13,982 nt of DNA from Rhodanobacter sp. UBA5168 (GTDB lineage: Bacteria > Pseudomonadota > Gammaproteobacteria > Xanthomonadales > Rhodanobacteraceae). This document shows, in pieces, positions 1 through 7,409 of this stretch; position 1 is the stretch's first letter; each line of letters opens with the position of its first letter. A program made the translations under genes and the position numbers. The stretch lies in NCBI GenBank assembly GCA_002413455.1, contig DHXA01000183.1:18342-32323 (forward strand), written 5' to 3'. A model generated the notes under the pieces. The model saw nothing but the letters and a program-made list of their open reading frames with translations. It was not told the DNA's origin and did no database searches.

Positions 1-279
1 ACCCGCGAGGCGGTGCTGGCGCGCGAGCTGACCAAGATGTTCGAAACCGTGCTGGGTGAGCCGTTGGCGGAATTGGCCGCGCGGGTTGCCGCCGATCCCG
101 ACCAGCAGCGCGGCGAATGCGTGCTGCTGGTGGCCGGTCGCGGCGAGGAAGCCGACGCGAAGCTGGCCGAAGGTCGGCGGATCTTCGCGATCCTGCGCGA
201 GGAACTGCCGCCGGCGAAGGCGGCGAAAATGGCGGCGGCGATCACCGGCGCGCCACGCAAGCTGCTCTACGAAGGCTGA
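1..279 (+). CDS. rsmI: 16S rRNA (cytidine(1402)-2'-O)-methyltransferase, C-terminal part (5' truncated by window edge)
   Basis: The reading frame is open from base 1 and ends in TGA at 277-279, giving the last 92 residues of a protein whose start lies left of the window. The fragment contains VLARELTKMFET, then a GE-VLLVAGRGEE segment, and ends with ILREELPPAKAAKMAAAITG followed by a short LLYEG tail. This matches the C-terminal half of RsmI (YraL) as I know it from E. coli. RsmI is a SAM-dependent tetrapyrrole-methylase-fold enzyme that 2'-O-methylates C1402 of 16S rRNA in the decoding centre. The N-terminal SAM-binding glycine motifs are not visible. Its neighbour downstream, rnpB, has its own -10 element 15 nt after the stop, so rsmI is probably the end of a separate transcript. 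RsmH, encoded further right, N4-methylates the same nucleotide. Confidence 0.93.
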   Translation, partial: TREAVLARELTKMFETVLGEPLAELAARVAADPDQQRGECVLLVAGRGEEADAKLAEGRRIFAILREELPPAKAAKMAAAITGAPRKLLYEG

Positions 280-293
280 GGCCTCGCGTGGAG

Positions 294-299
294 TACAAT
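294..299 (+). promoter_or_regulatory. -10 element of the rnpB promoter
   Basis: TACAAT matches the sigma-70 -10 consensus at 5 of 6 positions. It ends 5-8 bases before the predicted 5' end of RNase P RNA, which is where transcription would begin. A -35 element at the usual distance (about 271-276, GAAGGC, in the last rsmI codons) does not resemble the consensus, so the promoter may depend on other contacts. Transcription start near 304-307 is inferred. Confidence 0.6.
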
Positions 300-303
300 C
301 GTC

Positions 304-673
<370 letters not shown>

Positions 674-683
674 CTTCACAGAT

Positions 684-723
684 CATCACCACCGGCGCGG
701 TTCTTGCCACGCCGGTGGTGATG
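684..723 (+). terminator. Hairpin after rnpB, probable terminator or 3' processing structure
   Basis: Bases 684-697 (CATCACCACCGGCG) are the perfect reverse complement of 710-723, separated by a 12-nt loop. The stem is strong, begins 11 nt after the rnpB 3' end and sits where a terminator is expected. No T run follows (the next bases are TGTGGATTTG), so it is not a textbook intrinsic terminator. It could stop transcription inefficiently, protect the 3' end before processing, or act with Rho. Confidence 0.6.
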
Positions 724-923
724 TGTGGATTTGCGTCCTATGTGAACGCTGATTCATCGCGGCGCGGCCCGGACGCTTGATTTGGCCTCGTCGGGTGCCT
801 TCGCGGTAACGGTTGTAAATTAAAAAACTCCTTGCTTTCAAACACCTTGAACAGGTTCGTGAGAAAACGCTGGAATTACGGTCACAACTTCGCCTTTCTC
901 CTTGATTCACAAGCGAAATTCCC
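724..923. other. Non-coding spacer with an AT-richer island upstream of the dcw promoter
   Basis: No plausible gene is seen here on either strand. Bases 811-900 contain 37 G or C out of 90, clearly below the surrounding coding DNA, and include A-rich stretches around 816-828. Such a segment immediately upstream of a strong -35 may serve as an upstream activation or regulator-binding region, but I see no recognisable operator. A short imperfect palindrome (GAAC-AG-GTTC, 849-858) is too small to interpret. Confidence 0.5.
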
Positions 924-952
924 TTGACAGTCTCATAGGGCGAGACTATCGT
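924..952 (+). promoter_or_regulatory. Main dcw cluster promoter (Pmra)
   Basis: TTGACA at 924-929 is a perfect -35 hexamer. After a 17-nt spacer comes TATCGT at 947-952, which matches the -10 consensus at 4 of 6 positions. Transcription would begin near 958-960, leaving a leader of about 38 nt before the mraZ GTG. The location directly upstream of mraZ corresponds to the mra promoter known from E. coli. The spacer contains a 6-bp inverted repeat, and the -10 element is overlapped by the first MraZ box. Promoter activity is inferred from the sequence alone. Confidence 0.75.
929..947. repeat. Inverted repeat inside the promoter spacer
   Basis: AGTCTC at 929-934 is the reverse complement of GAGACT at 942-947, with a 7-nt centre. 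It fills the space between the -35 and -10 hexamers and takes in the last base of the first and the first base of the second. It could be a binding site for a dimeric regulator, or a chance palindrome. Confidence 0.4.
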
Positions 953-985
953 GGGTTCCAGTGTGAAATCGTGGGTTTTAGTGGA
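951..985 (+). promoter_or_regulatory. MraZ operator: four 5-nt direct repeats at 10-bp period
   Basis: The repeats are GTGGG (951-955), GTGTG (961-965), GTGGG (971-975) and GTGGA (981-985), each separated by exactly 5 nt. This is the arrangement known for MraZ boxes (GTGGG/TGGGN repeats with 5-nt spacers) upstream of mraZ in E. coli and other bacteria. The first box overlaps the -10 element by two bases and the fourth overlaps the presumed ribosome binding site GGAG of mraZ. Binding of an MraZ ring here should block RNA polymerase. The second and fourth boxes are imperfect. Confidence 0.85.
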
Positions 986-996
986 GTCTGCCGATC

Positions 997-1443
997 GTGT
1001 TCCAGGGCGAAACCGCCATCACTGTTGACGACAAGGGCCGCCTGGCCATTCCGACAGCGTATCGGGATCAGGTGGCGGGCGAGTGCGCCAATCGTCTGGT
1101 GATCACCTACAACCCGTTCGAGTCGGGCTGCCTCTGGCTGTTTCCGTATGCCGAGTGGGAGCAGGTGCGCGATCAGGTGAACGCACTGCCCAAGGTCAAG
1201 GCGGCCCATCGCGACATGCAGATGAAGCTGGTCGGTGCCGCCGCCGAGGTCGAGCCCGATGGCTCGGCGCGGGTACTGCTGCCGGCCAGTCAGCGCGCGG
1301 CGGCGGGCATCGAGAAGAAGGCGGTGCTGCTGGGCATGGGCAACAAGTTCGAGCTGTGGAGCGAACAGGCCCACCTGGCCAAGATCCGCCAGAGCATCGG
1401 CGAAGACGAAATCACTGACGAAATGGCCGTACTGCGCCTGTAA
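997..1443 (+). CDS. mraZ: Transcriptional regulator MraZ, autorepressor of the dcw cluster
   Basis: MraZ is a DNA-binding protein of the AbrB/SpoVT swapped-hairpin fold that forms rings and represses its own operon by binding direct repeats upstream. The 148-residue product has the family's two tandem half-domains. The first has DDKGRLAIP at residues 11-19; the second has the degenerate equivalent DGSARVLLP at 88-96, followed by [18 protein letters not shown], typical of MraZ. The GTG start is chosen because the translated N-terminus ([14 protein letters not shown]) aligns with the family start, and no ATG is nearby. GGAG at 983-986 is the likely ribosome binding site, 10 nt upstream, a little distant. 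The cognate operator lies directly upstream. The gap to rsmH is 42 nt, the only real gap within the operon. Identification is secure; repression here is inferred. Confidence 0.97.
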   Translation: MFQGETAITVDDKGRLAIPTAYRDQVAGECANRLVITYNPFESGCLWLFPYAEWEQVRDQVNALPKVKAAHRDMQMKLVGAAAEVEPDGSARVLLPASQRAAAGIEKKAVLLGMGNKFELWSEQAHLAKIRQSIGEDEITDEMAVLRL

Positions 1444-1485
1444 ACGGGCGCAGCGACAGACGCGGGACGGGAGCGGGAGTGCGGC

Positions 1486-2442
1486 ATGGCCGAGCAGCAA
1501 TTGCGGCACATCCCGGTGATGCTGGGTGAAGCGGTGGAGGGTCTGTCCGTGCAGTCTGACGGGCGCTATCTCGATGGAACGTTTGGTCGCGGCGGTCACG
1601 CTCGCGCCGTGCTGTCGCGCCTGGGTTCCGAAGGGCGGTTGCTGCTGATGGATCGCGATCCGACGGCGATCGCCGCTGCGCGCGCCGAATTTGCCGGCGA
1701 TCCGCGCGTGTCGATCCGCCACGCCAATTTCTCCAGCCTGGCCGAATGGGACGAAACCGCCGCCGGCCTCGATGGCGTGCTGCTCGATCTGGGCGTCTCT
1801 TCGCCGCAACTCGACGAAGCCTCGCGTGGTTTCAGCTTCATGGCCGATGCGCCGCTGGACATGCGCATGGACACCAGCCAGGGCGAGAGTGCGGCAGATT
1901 TCCTGGCGCATGCCAGTGAGCGCGAGATCACCGAAGTGCTGTGGAACTACGGCGAAGAGCGCCACGGCCGCCGCATCGCCCGCGCCATCGTGGCCGATCG
2001 CACGGCCACGCCGTTCACCCGCACCGGCCAGCTGGCCGCACTGATCGAGCGCGTGGTCGGCCGGCGCGAACCGGGCAAGCACCCAGCCACGCGCAGCTTC
2101 CAGGCGCTGCGCATCCGCGTGAACGGCGAGCTGGATGCCCTGCAGCAAGGCCTGAATGCTGCGCTGGAGCGGCTCAAGCCCGGCGGCCGCCTGTCGGTGA
2201 TCAGCTTTCATTCGCTGGAAGATCGCGCGGTGAAGCTGTTCATCCGCGATCACTCCGGCCGCGTGAAGAACAGCCGCCGCGGACCGCCAGTCGTCGCGGC
2301 GCCGGCGCGTCTGGCGGCGGTGGGCAAGGCACAGTTTCCGTCCGACGCCGAAATGGCGGCAAATCCGCGCTCGCGTTCGGCCGTGCTGCGCGTGGCGGAG
2401 AAACTGGTCGAGCAGATGCCATCGCACGAGGGCCACGCATGA
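1486..2442 (+). CDS. rsmH: 16S rRNA (cytosine(1402)-N4)-methyltransferase RsmH
   Basis: RsmH (MraW) transfers a methyl group from SAM to N4 of C1402 in the 16S rRNA decoding centre. The 318-residue protein shows the family motifs in order: HIPVML at 8-13, the SAM-binding DGTFGRGGH at 30-38, MDRDP at 55-59, [11 protein letters not shown] at 100-110, [15 protein letters not shown] from 199, ISFHSLEDR at 239-247, and NPRSRSA near the C-terminus. Length is typical (E. coli 313). The ATG is preceded by GGGAG at 1475-1479, 6 nt upstream. The stop overlaps the ftsL start as ATGA, implying translational coupling. Its place between mraZ and ftsL is the standard dcw order. The other C1402 methylase, RsmI, is encoded about 1.2 kb to the left. 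Confidence 0.98.
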   Translation: MAEQQLRHIPVMLGEAVEGLSVQSDGRYLDGTFGRGGHARAVLSRLGSEGRLLLMDRDPTAIAAARAEFAGDPRVSIRHANFSSLAEWDETAAGLDGVLLDLGVSSPQLDEASRGFSFMADAPLDMRMDTSQGESAADFLAHASEREITEVLWNYGEERHGRRIARAIVADRTATPFTRTGQLAALIERVVGRREPGKHPATRSFQALRIRVNGELDALQQGLNAALERLKPGGRLSVISFHSLEDRAVKLFIRDHSGRVKNSRRGPPVVAAPARLAAVGKAQFPSDAEMAANPRSRSAVLRVAEKLVEQMPSHEGHA

Positions 2443-2708
2443 AGGCCATCGGCGCCCTGTTCATGCTGACCCTGCTGGCGGCGGTGCTGGCCAGCGCGCT
2501 CGGCGTGGTGTGGACGCGCCACGAGAGCCGCGTGCTGTTCGTCAACCTGACCGCGCTGCAGAACCAGCGCGACGAATTGAATATCGAATACGGCAAGCTC
2601 GAACTGGAGCAGGCGACCTATGCCGAGCCGCGGCGCATCGACGACCAGGCGCGCCAGAAGCTGGGCATGTCCGATCCGCGCCCGCAAGACATCCGGCTGC
2701 TGCGCTGA
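2439..2708 (+). CDS. ftsL: Cell division protein FtsL
   Basis: FtsL is a small bitopic membrane protein of the divisome that pairs with FtsB through a periplasmic coiled coil and activates the FtsW-FtsI synthase. The 89-residue product has one hydrophobic segment at about residues 4-24, then a helical heptad-like region (about 30-63: [22 protein letters not shown] in two parts), and the characteristic C-terminal [13 protein letters not shown] at 65-77. The ATG forms an ATGA overlap with the rsmH stop, and GAGGG at 2428-2432 stands 6 nt upstream, which supports this start. The cytoplasmic tail is then only about three residues, much shorter than in E. coli FtsL. The stop overlaps the ftsI ATG by one base (TGATG). 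Assignment rests on hydropathy, C-terminal motif and position. Confidence 0.93.
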   Translation: MKAIGALFMLTLLAAVLASALGVVWTRHESRVLFVNLTALQNQRDELNIEYGKLELEQATYAEPRRIDDQARQKLGMSDPRPQDIRLLR

Positions 2709-4522
2709 TGAGCTGGCGCAAACACATCACGCCGCCCCAGCACGGCCGCCGTCGCCAGGCCGGGCCCAGTTCGCGCAAGCGCATGGTGGTCGTGGTCGGC
2801 TTGCTCGGTCTGGCCTCGCTCGGGCTGGTGGCGCGTGCGTTCGATCTGCAGGTGGTGCGCAAGCAGTTCTATCAGAGCCAGGGTGAGGCGCGGTTCCTGC
2901 GAGAAATGCAGATCCCCGTTTCGCGCGGCACCATCTTCGACCGCAATGGCGAGCCGCTGGCGGTGTCGACCCCGGTGATGTCGATCTGGGCCAACCCGTC
3001 CGAGGTGCTGGACAACGACGAGCGCATTCCGCAGCTGGCGCAGGCGCTGGGTGTGGATGCCGGTGAATTGAAGGAGCAGCTGGCCAAGCGCTCCGATCGC
3101 GAGTTTGTCTATCTGCGCCGGCAGATGGCGCCTGCGGCCGCACAGACCGTGCTGGATCTGGGCATTCCGGGCATCAATGGACAGCGCGAGTTCAAGCGCT
3201 ATTACCCGTCCGGCGAAGTGACCTCGCATGTGCTCGGCTTCACCAATATCGACGATCACGGCCAGGAAGGCCTGGAGCTGGCATACGACGACTGGCTGGC
3301 CGGCAAGCCGGGCGCCAAGCGGGTCATCCGCGACCGCATGGGTCATGTAGTGGAGGACGTCGAGCAGATCCGCGCGCCGAAGCCGGGCCAGAACCTCACG
3401 CTCAGCATCGACCGGCGCATCCAGTTTCTTGCCTACAGCGAGCTGAAGAACGCGCTGGAAAAGTCCCAGGCCGACTCCGGCTCGATGGTGATACTCGACG
3501 TGAAGACCGGCGAAGTGCTGGCGATGGTCAATTTGCCGACCTACAACCCCAACGCGGTAAATAGCAGCAAGCCGTCCGATCGGCGCAACCGCGCGATGAC
3601 CGATGTGCTCGAACCGGGTTCGACGATCAAGCCGATCCTGATGGCGGCGGCGCTGTCCAGCGGCAAGTTCACCCCGACCAGCCCGATCATCGATACCACC
3701 GGCGGCCACTGGTATTTCCAGGGCCACGATATCCACGACACCCATAACTACGGGCTGCTCACGCCGACCGGCGTGATCACCAAGTCGAGCAACGTGGGCG
3801 CGGCGCATATCGCGATGGCGCTCGACACCACACTGATGTACGACACCTATCGTGCGTTTGGTCTGGGCGACAGCACCGAAAGCGGTTTCCCCGGTGAGGC
3901 GTCCGGTCATTTGCGCATCGGGCGCGACTGGCGGCCGCTGGAAAAGGCCATCCTCGGCTATGGCTATGGCCTCAACGTGACCGTACTGCAGTTGGCCAAT
4001 GCCTACGCCACCATCGCCGATGGCGGCGTGATGCATAGCCCCACGTTCATCAAGGGCAATGACAACACCTCCAAGCAGATCATCACGGCAGAGGTGTCGC
4101 GGCAACTGCTGCGCATGATGGAGACGGTGACCGGCCCCGGCAGCACTGGCACGACGGCGCGCATCGCCAACTACAGCGTGGCCGGCAAGACCGGCACGGC
4201 GCACAAGGCGAGTGCCGGCGGCTACGCCAAGAGCAATTACACGGCGGCATTCGCCGGCATCGTGCCGGCGTCGAATCCACGCCTGGTCGGCGTGGTGGTG
4301 GTCGACAATCCGCAGAAGGGCAGCTACTACGGCGGCACGGTGTCCGGGCCGGTGTTCGCCAAAGTGATGGAGGGCGCGCTGCGCCTGCTAGACGTGCCGC
4401 CGGACAACATCGGCCGCTGGTACGTCGGTGGGCCGCTGCAGAGTCCCGATGGGCTGGTTGGCAACAAGGCGCCGGTGGATGCGCCGATAGACGATGCGCC
4501 GGCCGACGAGGACACGCCATGA
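2708..4522 (+). CDS. ftsI: Septal peptidoglycan transpeptidase FtsI (PBP3)
   Basis: FtsI is the class B penicillin-binding protein that crosslinks septal peptidoglycan, working with the glycosyltransferase FtsW. The 604-residue protein has an Arg/Lys-rich cytoplasmic tail (1-25), one membrane anchor (about 26-42), a PBP dimerisation domain with SRGTIFDRNG at 72-81, and a transpeptidase domain. The active-site motifs are all present: S305-T-I-K308 (nucleophile Ser305), S360-S-N362 and K494-T-G496. Length is close to E. coli FtsI (588). The last 19 residues are Pro/Ala/Asp-rich and look unstructured. The ATG at 2708 overlaps the ftsL stop (TGATG). I see no Shine-Dalgarno sequence before it, so reinitiation after ftsL is likely. 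A longer upstream frame exists, but it would lie inside ftsL and lacks family similarity. Confidence 0.98.
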   Translation: MSWRKHITPPQHGRRRQAGPSSRKRMVVVVGLLGLASLGLVARAFDLQVVRKQFYQSQGEARFLREMQIPVSRGTIFDRNGEPLAVSTPVMSIWANPSEVLDNDERIPQLAQALGVDAGELKEQLAKRSDREFVYLRRQMAPAAAQTVLDLGIPGINGQREFKRYYPSGEVTSHVLGFTNIDDHGQEGLELAYDDWLAGKPGAKRVIRDRMGHVVEDVEQIRAPKPGQNLTLSIDRRIQFLAYSELKNALEKSQADSGSMVILDVKTGEVLAMVNLPTYNPNAVNSSKPSDRRNRAMTDVLEPGSTIKPILMAAALSSGKFTPTSPIIDTTGGHWYFQGHDIHDTHNYGLLTPTGVITKSSNVGAAHIAMALDTTLMYDTYRAFGLGDSTESGFPGEASGHLRIGRDWRPLEKAILGYGYGLNVTVLQLANAYATIADGGVMHSPTFIKGNDNTSKQIITAEVSRQLLRMMETVTGPGSTGTTARIANYSVAGKTGTAHKASAGGYAKSNYTAAFAGIVPASNPRLVGVVVVDNPQKGSYYGGTVSGPVFAKVMEGALRLLDVPPDNIGRWYVGGPLQSPDGLVGNKAPVDAPIDDAPADEDTP

Positions 4523-6027
4523 GCACCGGCCACCTCGATCAGCTGCTGCTGGGCATCGCCGACGCGCAGCTCGCCGCTGCGCCGGACGTCAGTCGCATCG
4601 TGGTGTCCGGGCTGACGCTCGACTCGCGCCATGTGCAACGCGGTGACGCTTTCTTTGCCTTGCGCGGCAGCCAGGATCACGGCATCAGGTTTGCCGCCGG
4701 CGCGGTGCAGCGTGGTGCGCGGGTCGTGCTGGCCGAAGCGCCTGCCGTCGACCAGATGGTGCCGCTGGATGTGCCGCTGCTGTGGATCGAGAACCTGCAC
4801 GAACAGGTCAGTGAGATCGCCGCGCGCTTTTACGATCGTCCCGGCGAGTCGATGCGCATGGTGGGTGTCACCGGCACCAACGGCAAGACTTCCTGCGTGC
4901 AGTTGCTGGCTCAGGCGCTGACCTTGCTCGGCCATCGCGCGGCCTCGATCGGCACACTCGGCGCCGGCGTGCACGGTGGTTTGCGTGAAGGCGAGCGCAC
5001 CACACCCGATGCCGTGACGGTCCAGGCATTGCTGGCGGATTTCCGCGATGCCGAAGTCAGCCATGTGGCGATGGAAGTGTCGTCGCACGCGCTGGAGCAG
5101 GGTCGCGTCGATGCAGTGGATTTCGAGGTGGCGGTGTTCACCAATCTCACCCGCGACCATCTCGACTACCACGGCAGCATGGAAGCCTATGGCGCGGCCA
5201 AGGCAAAGCTGTTCGGTTGGCCCGGGCTGCGCAGTGCGGTGATCAACATCGATGACGCGTTTGGCTACGAGCTGGTGGCGCGATTGCCCGCCGGCGTGCA
5301 GGCGCTGCGCGTCAGCATGGCCGACGACAGCGCGGCAGACGTTGCCGCCAGCGCCATCGTCACCTCGGGCGAAGGGCTGGCGTTCCAGCTGCGCACGCCG
5401 TGGGGCACGCGGACGATCCGCAGCCATCTGCTGGGCCGCTTCAACGTGGCCAACCTGCTGTCGGTGGTGGCCTGTCTCGGCGCGCTGGGCGAGCCGTTCG
5501 CGCGCATTGTCAGCGCGATCGAACAGTTGCAGCCGGTCAATGGCCGCATGAGTCGGCTCGGCGGCGTGCAGGGTCAGCCGCTGGTGGTGGTCGACTACGC
5601 GCACACGCCGGATGCGCTGGAGCAGGCGCTGGGCGCCGTGCGCGCGCATTGCGCCGGCAAGCTGATCTGTGTGTTCGGCTGCGGCGGCGAACGTGACGCC
5701 GGCAAGCGGCCGTTGATGGGCGCGATCGCAGCGCGCCTCGCGGACGTGGCCATCGTGACCGACGACAACCCGCGCGGCGAAGACGGCGACGCGATCGTGG
5801 CGCAGATCGTCGCCGGCATGACCGCGGCACGGGCGATGACGGTGGAGCGCGATCGCGCGGTGGCGATCGCCGATGCGATGCAGCTGGCGCACGCCGGCGA
5901 CGTGGTGTTGATCGCCGGCAAGGGTCACGAAACCTATCAGGACGGCGCCCTCGGCAAGCGCCCGTTCGACGATCTGGCAGTCGCGCACGCCGCGCTGGAA
6001 CGGATCAGCCGGGAGCCTCGCGCATGA
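4519..6027 (+). CDS. murE: UDP-N-acetylmuramoyl-L-alanyl-D-glutamate--2,6-diaminopimelate ligase
   Basis: MurE is the cytoplasmic ATP-dependent ligase that adds meso-diaminopimelate to UDP-MurNAc-L-Ala-D-Glu. The 502-residue protein (E. coli 495) shows the three Mur ligase domains: an N-terminal UDP-substrate domain with LTLDSRHVQRGDAFFALRG, a central ATPase domain with TGTNGKT at 118-124 and EVSSHALEQGR, and a C-terminal domain with VVDYAHTPDAL and DNPR at 416-419. DNPR is the known specificity signature for diaminopimelate rather than lysine. Lys228 in the AAK motif corresponds to the carbamylated lysine of the family. The start overlaps the ftsI stop as ATGA, with GAGGA at 4508-4512 located 6 nt upstream. 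The stop overlaps the murF start. Confidence 0.98.
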   Translation: MSTGHLDQLLLGIADAQLAAAPDVSRIVVSGLTLDSRHVQRGDAFFALRGSQDHGIRFAAGAVQRGARVVLAEAPAVDQMVPLDVPLLWIENLHEQVSEIAARFYDRPGESMRMVGVTGTNGKTSCVQLLAQALTLLGHRAASIGTLGAGVHGGLREGERTTPDAVTVQALLADFRDAEVSHVAMEVSSHALEQGRVDAVDFEVAVFTNLTRDHLDYHGSMEAYGAAKAKLFGWPGLRSAVINIDDAFGYELVARLPAGVQALRVSMADDSAADVAASAIVTSGEGLAFQLRTPWGTRTIRSHLLGRFNVANLLSVVACLGALGEPFARIVSAIEQLQPVNGRMSRLGGVQGQPLVVVDYAHTPDALEQALGAVRAHCAGKLICVFGCGGERDAGKRPLMGAIAARLADVAIVTDDNPRGEDGDAIVAQIVAGMTAARAMTVERDRAVAIADAMQLAHAGDVVLIAGKGHETYQDGALGKRPFDDLAVAHAALERISREPRA

Positions 6028-7409
6028 TGCGTCTGGGCGCCATCGCGATGTGGACCCACGGGCGCCTGGCCGGCGGCGCCGAGCTGGTCGATACCGAAAT
6101 CACCGGCGTCACCATCGACACACGCAAGCTGCAGCCGGGCGACTTGTTCGTGGCGGTCAAGGGCGAGCGCGTGGACGGTCATGACTATCTGGCCGAGGCC
6201 GCTGCGCGTGGTGCGATCGCCGCACTGGTGATGCGCAAGGTCGACAGCCCGCTGCCGCAGGTGCTGGTGGACGATACCACCCTGGCGTTGGGCGACCTGG
6301 CCAGTGCGGTGCGCGCGCAGCGTGACGTGCGCGTGGTCGGCATCACCGGCTCCAACGGCAAGACCACGGTGAAGACGCTGGTCGCCTCGATTCTGTCGCG
6401 CCACGGCCGCACCCATGTGAGCGCGGGCAATTACAACAATGAGCTGGGCCTGCCGCTGACCTTGCTGGCGATGCCGCGGGACGCCGAATACGCGGTGCTG
6501 GAAATGGGCGCGGGCAAGCCGGGCGACATCGCTTATCTGGCCGCCATCGCACGGCCCGATATCGGCCTCGTCACGCTCATCGCACCGGCGCATCTTGCGC
6601 GCATGGGCAGTATCGAAGGCGTGGCCGAGACCAAGGGTGCGCTTTACCAGGCGTTGCCGGCGGACGGCATCGCGGTCATCAACGCCGATGACAGTTTTGC
6701 CAATTTCTTCGGCGGCCTGGCCGGTGTCCGCAAGGTGCTGCGCTTCGGCCTGGAGCAGCCGGCGGATATCGGTGCCGACGTCATCGAGCAGCGTGTGGAC
6801 GGCTCGCGCTTCGTGCTGAGCACGCCGCACGGCGGTGCCGAGGTGGCCCTGCCGTTGCCTGGCCGCCACAACATCGCCAACGCGCTGGCGGCGGCGGCGG
6901 TGGCGCTGGCATTGGAAGTGCCGCTGGCCACCATTGTGGCCGGACTGGAGCAGGTGCCCGGCGTGGCCGGCCGGCTGCGTCGTCAAGTGGTGGCGAACGG
7001 CTGGACCCTGATCGACGACAGCTACAACGCCAATCCCAGCTCGATGGCGGCGGCGATCGACACGCTGCTGCTGGCCGACGGCGAGCGCTGGCTGGTGCTC
7101 GGCGACATGGCGGAGCTGGGCGCGGATGCGCAAACACTCCATGCGGGCGTCGGCAAGCGTGCCCGCGAGTGCGGCGTCGACAGGCTGTTTGCGGTAGGCC
7201 CACTCGGCGCGGCTACGGTCGAAGCATTCGGAGCAGGCGGCGACCACTTCGACGACAAGCCAGCGTTGATCGCCGCGCTGCAGGCGCAACTGCACGCTGG
7301 CGTGACCTGCCTGGTGAAGGGTTCGCGCTCGGCCGGCATGGAGCAGGTGGTGGTCGCCCTCGGCGGCGATGCGGACAAGAACAAGGGGGGCGCACCCGAT
7401 GCTGCTTGA
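6024..7409 (+). CDS. murF: UDP-N-acetylmuramoyl-tripeptide--D-alanyl-D-alanine ligase
   Basis: MurF adds the D-Ala-D-Ala dipeptide to UDP-MurNAc-tripeptide, completing the soluble pentapeptide precursor. The 461-residue product (E. coli 452) has the N-terminal domain with [19 protein letters not shown], the ATPase P-loop [10 protein letters not shown] from residue 108, [13 protein letters not shown] and [10 protein letters not shown] typical of MurF, and DDSYNANP at 331-338 in the C-terminal domain. Two adjacent ATGs (6024 and 6027) follow GGGAG at 6011-6015; the first has the better 8-nt spacing and overlaps the murE stop by 4 bases, so it is chosen. The last 11 bases overlap the mraY start. 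The substrate D-Ala-D-Ala comes from the ligase encoded by ddlB downstream. Confidence 0.98.
   Translation: MMRLGAIAMWTHGRLAGGAELVDTEITGVTIDTRKLQPGDLFVAVKGERVDGHDYLAEAAARGAIAALVMRKVDSPLPQVLVDDTTLALGDLASAVRAQRDVRVVGITGSNGKTTVKTLVASILSRHGRTHVSAGNYNNELGLPLTLLAMPRDAEYAVLEMGAGKPGDIAYLAAIARPDIGLVTLIAPAHLARMGSIEGVAETKGALYQALPADGIAVINADDSFANFFGGLAGVRKVLRFGLEQPADIGADVIEQRVDGSRFVLSTPHGGAEVALPLPGRHNIANALAAAAVALALEVPLATIVAGLEQVPGVAGRLRRQVVANGWTLIDDSYNANPSSMAAAIDTLLLADGERWLVLGDMAELGADAQTLHAGVGKRARECGVDRLFAVGPLGAATVEAFGAGGDHFDDKPALIAALQAQLHAGVTCLVKGSRSAGMEQVVVALGGDADKNKGGAPDAA
7383..7390 (+). promoter_or_regulatory. Ribosome binding site of mraY
   Basis: AAGGGGGG lies inside the end of murF, 8 nt before the ATG at 7399. 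It decides the mraY start against an in-frame ATG at 7369, which would add ten residues ([10 protein letters not shown]) absent from the family. Confidence 0.7.

Noticed and set aside
849..858. Short palindrome GAAC-AG-GTTC
   Set aside because: Four-base arms are expected by chance and do not match an operator I know.
847..876. Possible second promoter TTGAAC-N18-TGGAAT upstream of mraZ
   Set aside because: The -10 match is poor and the perfect TTGACA promoter at 924 is far better placed.
686..910. Minus-strand 74-codon frame in the rnpB-mraZ spacer
   Set aside because: Its translation is basic and low in hydrophobic residues with no recognisable motif, it covers the terminator-like hairpin, and no ribosome binding site or promoter points to it.
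7369..7398. Longer mraY start at ATG 7369
   Set aside because: The added ten residues do not belong to the family, while ATG 7399 has a strong AAGGGGGG upstream and the conserved N-terminus.
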